Assembly: GCA_030067055.1 (NCBI GenBank)
Contig: JASJAL010000428.1
Coordinates: forward strand, 1-7,602
Length of the DNA: 7,602 nt
DNA from: Kiloniellales bacterium
Lineage (GTDB): Bacteria; Pseudomonadota; Alphaproteobacteria; Kiloniellales; JAKSBE01
Direction of reading: 5' to 3'
A program made the position numbers and the translations under genes. Numbering within the stretch: position 1 is the stretch's first letter; each line of letters begins with the position of its first letter. Below are positions 7,194 through 7,602 of the stretch, piece by piece. The notes under the pieces are model-generated. The model did no database searches, had not been told where the DNA came from, and saw only the letters and a list, made by a program, of their open reading frames with translations.

Positions 7194-7602
7194 ATGAACA
7201 ACAGGCCAAGATGCGCCGGCGGTGCCGCACGTTCTTTTACTTTGGCAGCAATCAGCCTTGCGGCATTGCTCCACAGTGGCGCGACCTTGGCCTCTCAGCC
7301 CAGTTGTGGCCAGCTCATGAACGAGACCTTCACCGAGTTCTGGGGCCTGCCCCAGGGCGAGGACCGCTACACGGCCGATCTGGAGCCGCTCATAGCGCGC
7401 TGCGACAGCGGCGAGGCGGCCTTCAAGGGCGATCGGGCGGGCACCCCCGAGACCTTCCGCGGCCTGCAGGCCTACGCCAACGGCCAGGACGAGGCCGCGA
7501 ACGAGGCCTGGCAGAGCGGTGCGGCGGCGGGCGATCCCCTGGCCATGGTCGCCCTGGGCGACCAGGAGGTCCGCCTCGGTCTCGAGGAGGGCTGGGCCGA
7601 GG
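7194..7602 (+). CDS. Exported Sel1-like repeat protein (paralog 2), 3' truncated by window
   Basis: The frame is open from ATG 7194 to the window end (136 codons seen). Residues 1 to about 33 look like a signal peptide (MNNRPRC..., hydrophobic SFTLAAISLAALL, cleavage near TLA). The mature start matches paralog 1 feature by feature: QPSCG, F.EFWGLP, DL, a second Cys (C38 and C70), AF.GD..GT, W.SGA..G, LAM.ALGD, R.G. No full Sel1 unit lies inside the window, but the LAMVALGDQEVRLG stretch corresponds to the first repeat of paralog 1, so a repeat domain is expected beyond the edge. GAAGGGGGAA stands just before the ATG, like the site of paralog 1. Function is unknown; the two genes look like a tandem duplication. 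Confidence 0.88.
   Translation, partial: MNNRPRCAGGAARSFTLAAISLAALLHSGATLASQPSCGQLMNETFTEFWGLPQGEDRYTADLEPLIARCDSGEAAFKGDRAGTPETFRGLQAYANGQDEAANEAWQSGAAAGDPLAMVALGDQEVRLGLEEGWAE

Overview
The window is high-GC DNA from an alphaproteobacterium, probably Rhodospirillales-like; genus cannot be judged from sequence alone. The evidence is the DnaK C-terminus ([14 protein letters not shown]), the HrcA tail ([25 protein letters not shown]), strong G/C third-position bias, and a CTTG-N17-type heat-shock promoter upstream of dnaK.

Layout: (1) 1-910, + strand: the 3' end of hrcA (heat-shock repressor) followed by complete grpE, probably one operon. (2) 924-2090, - strand: a two-gene unit of a small two-helix membrane protein and a DUF1848-family protein with a C-terminal radical-SAM-like cysteine cluster. 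It is convergent with grpE and divergent from dnaK. (3) 2210-5517, + strand: a heat-shock-type promoter, a leader of about 95 nt with two short hairpins, dnaK, a long hairpin, and dnaJ. (4) 5518-5820: a gap with no convincing intact gene, holding a possible acetyltransferase remnant on the - strand and the upstream region of the next gene. (5) 5821-7602, + strand: two tandem paralogous genes for exported Sel1-repeat proteins, the second cut by the window end.

How they work together: DnaK (Hsp70), DnaJ (Hsp40) and GrpE (nucleotide exchange factor) form one folding machine, and HrcA is a repressor of heat-shock genes. No CIRCE operator is visible here, so dnaKJ looks RpoH-driven while any HrcA targets lie elsewhere. 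The DUF1848 pair sits between the two halves of the chaperone cluster with no obvious functional link. The Sel1 pair shares an N-terminal module with two conserved cysteines, a matching ribosome binding site and a spaced upstream motif, which points to duplication of a whole expression unit. The least-explained parts of the window are this Sel1 pair, the DUF1848 unit and the dnaK-dnaJ hairpin; I see no clear sign of a wholly new system.
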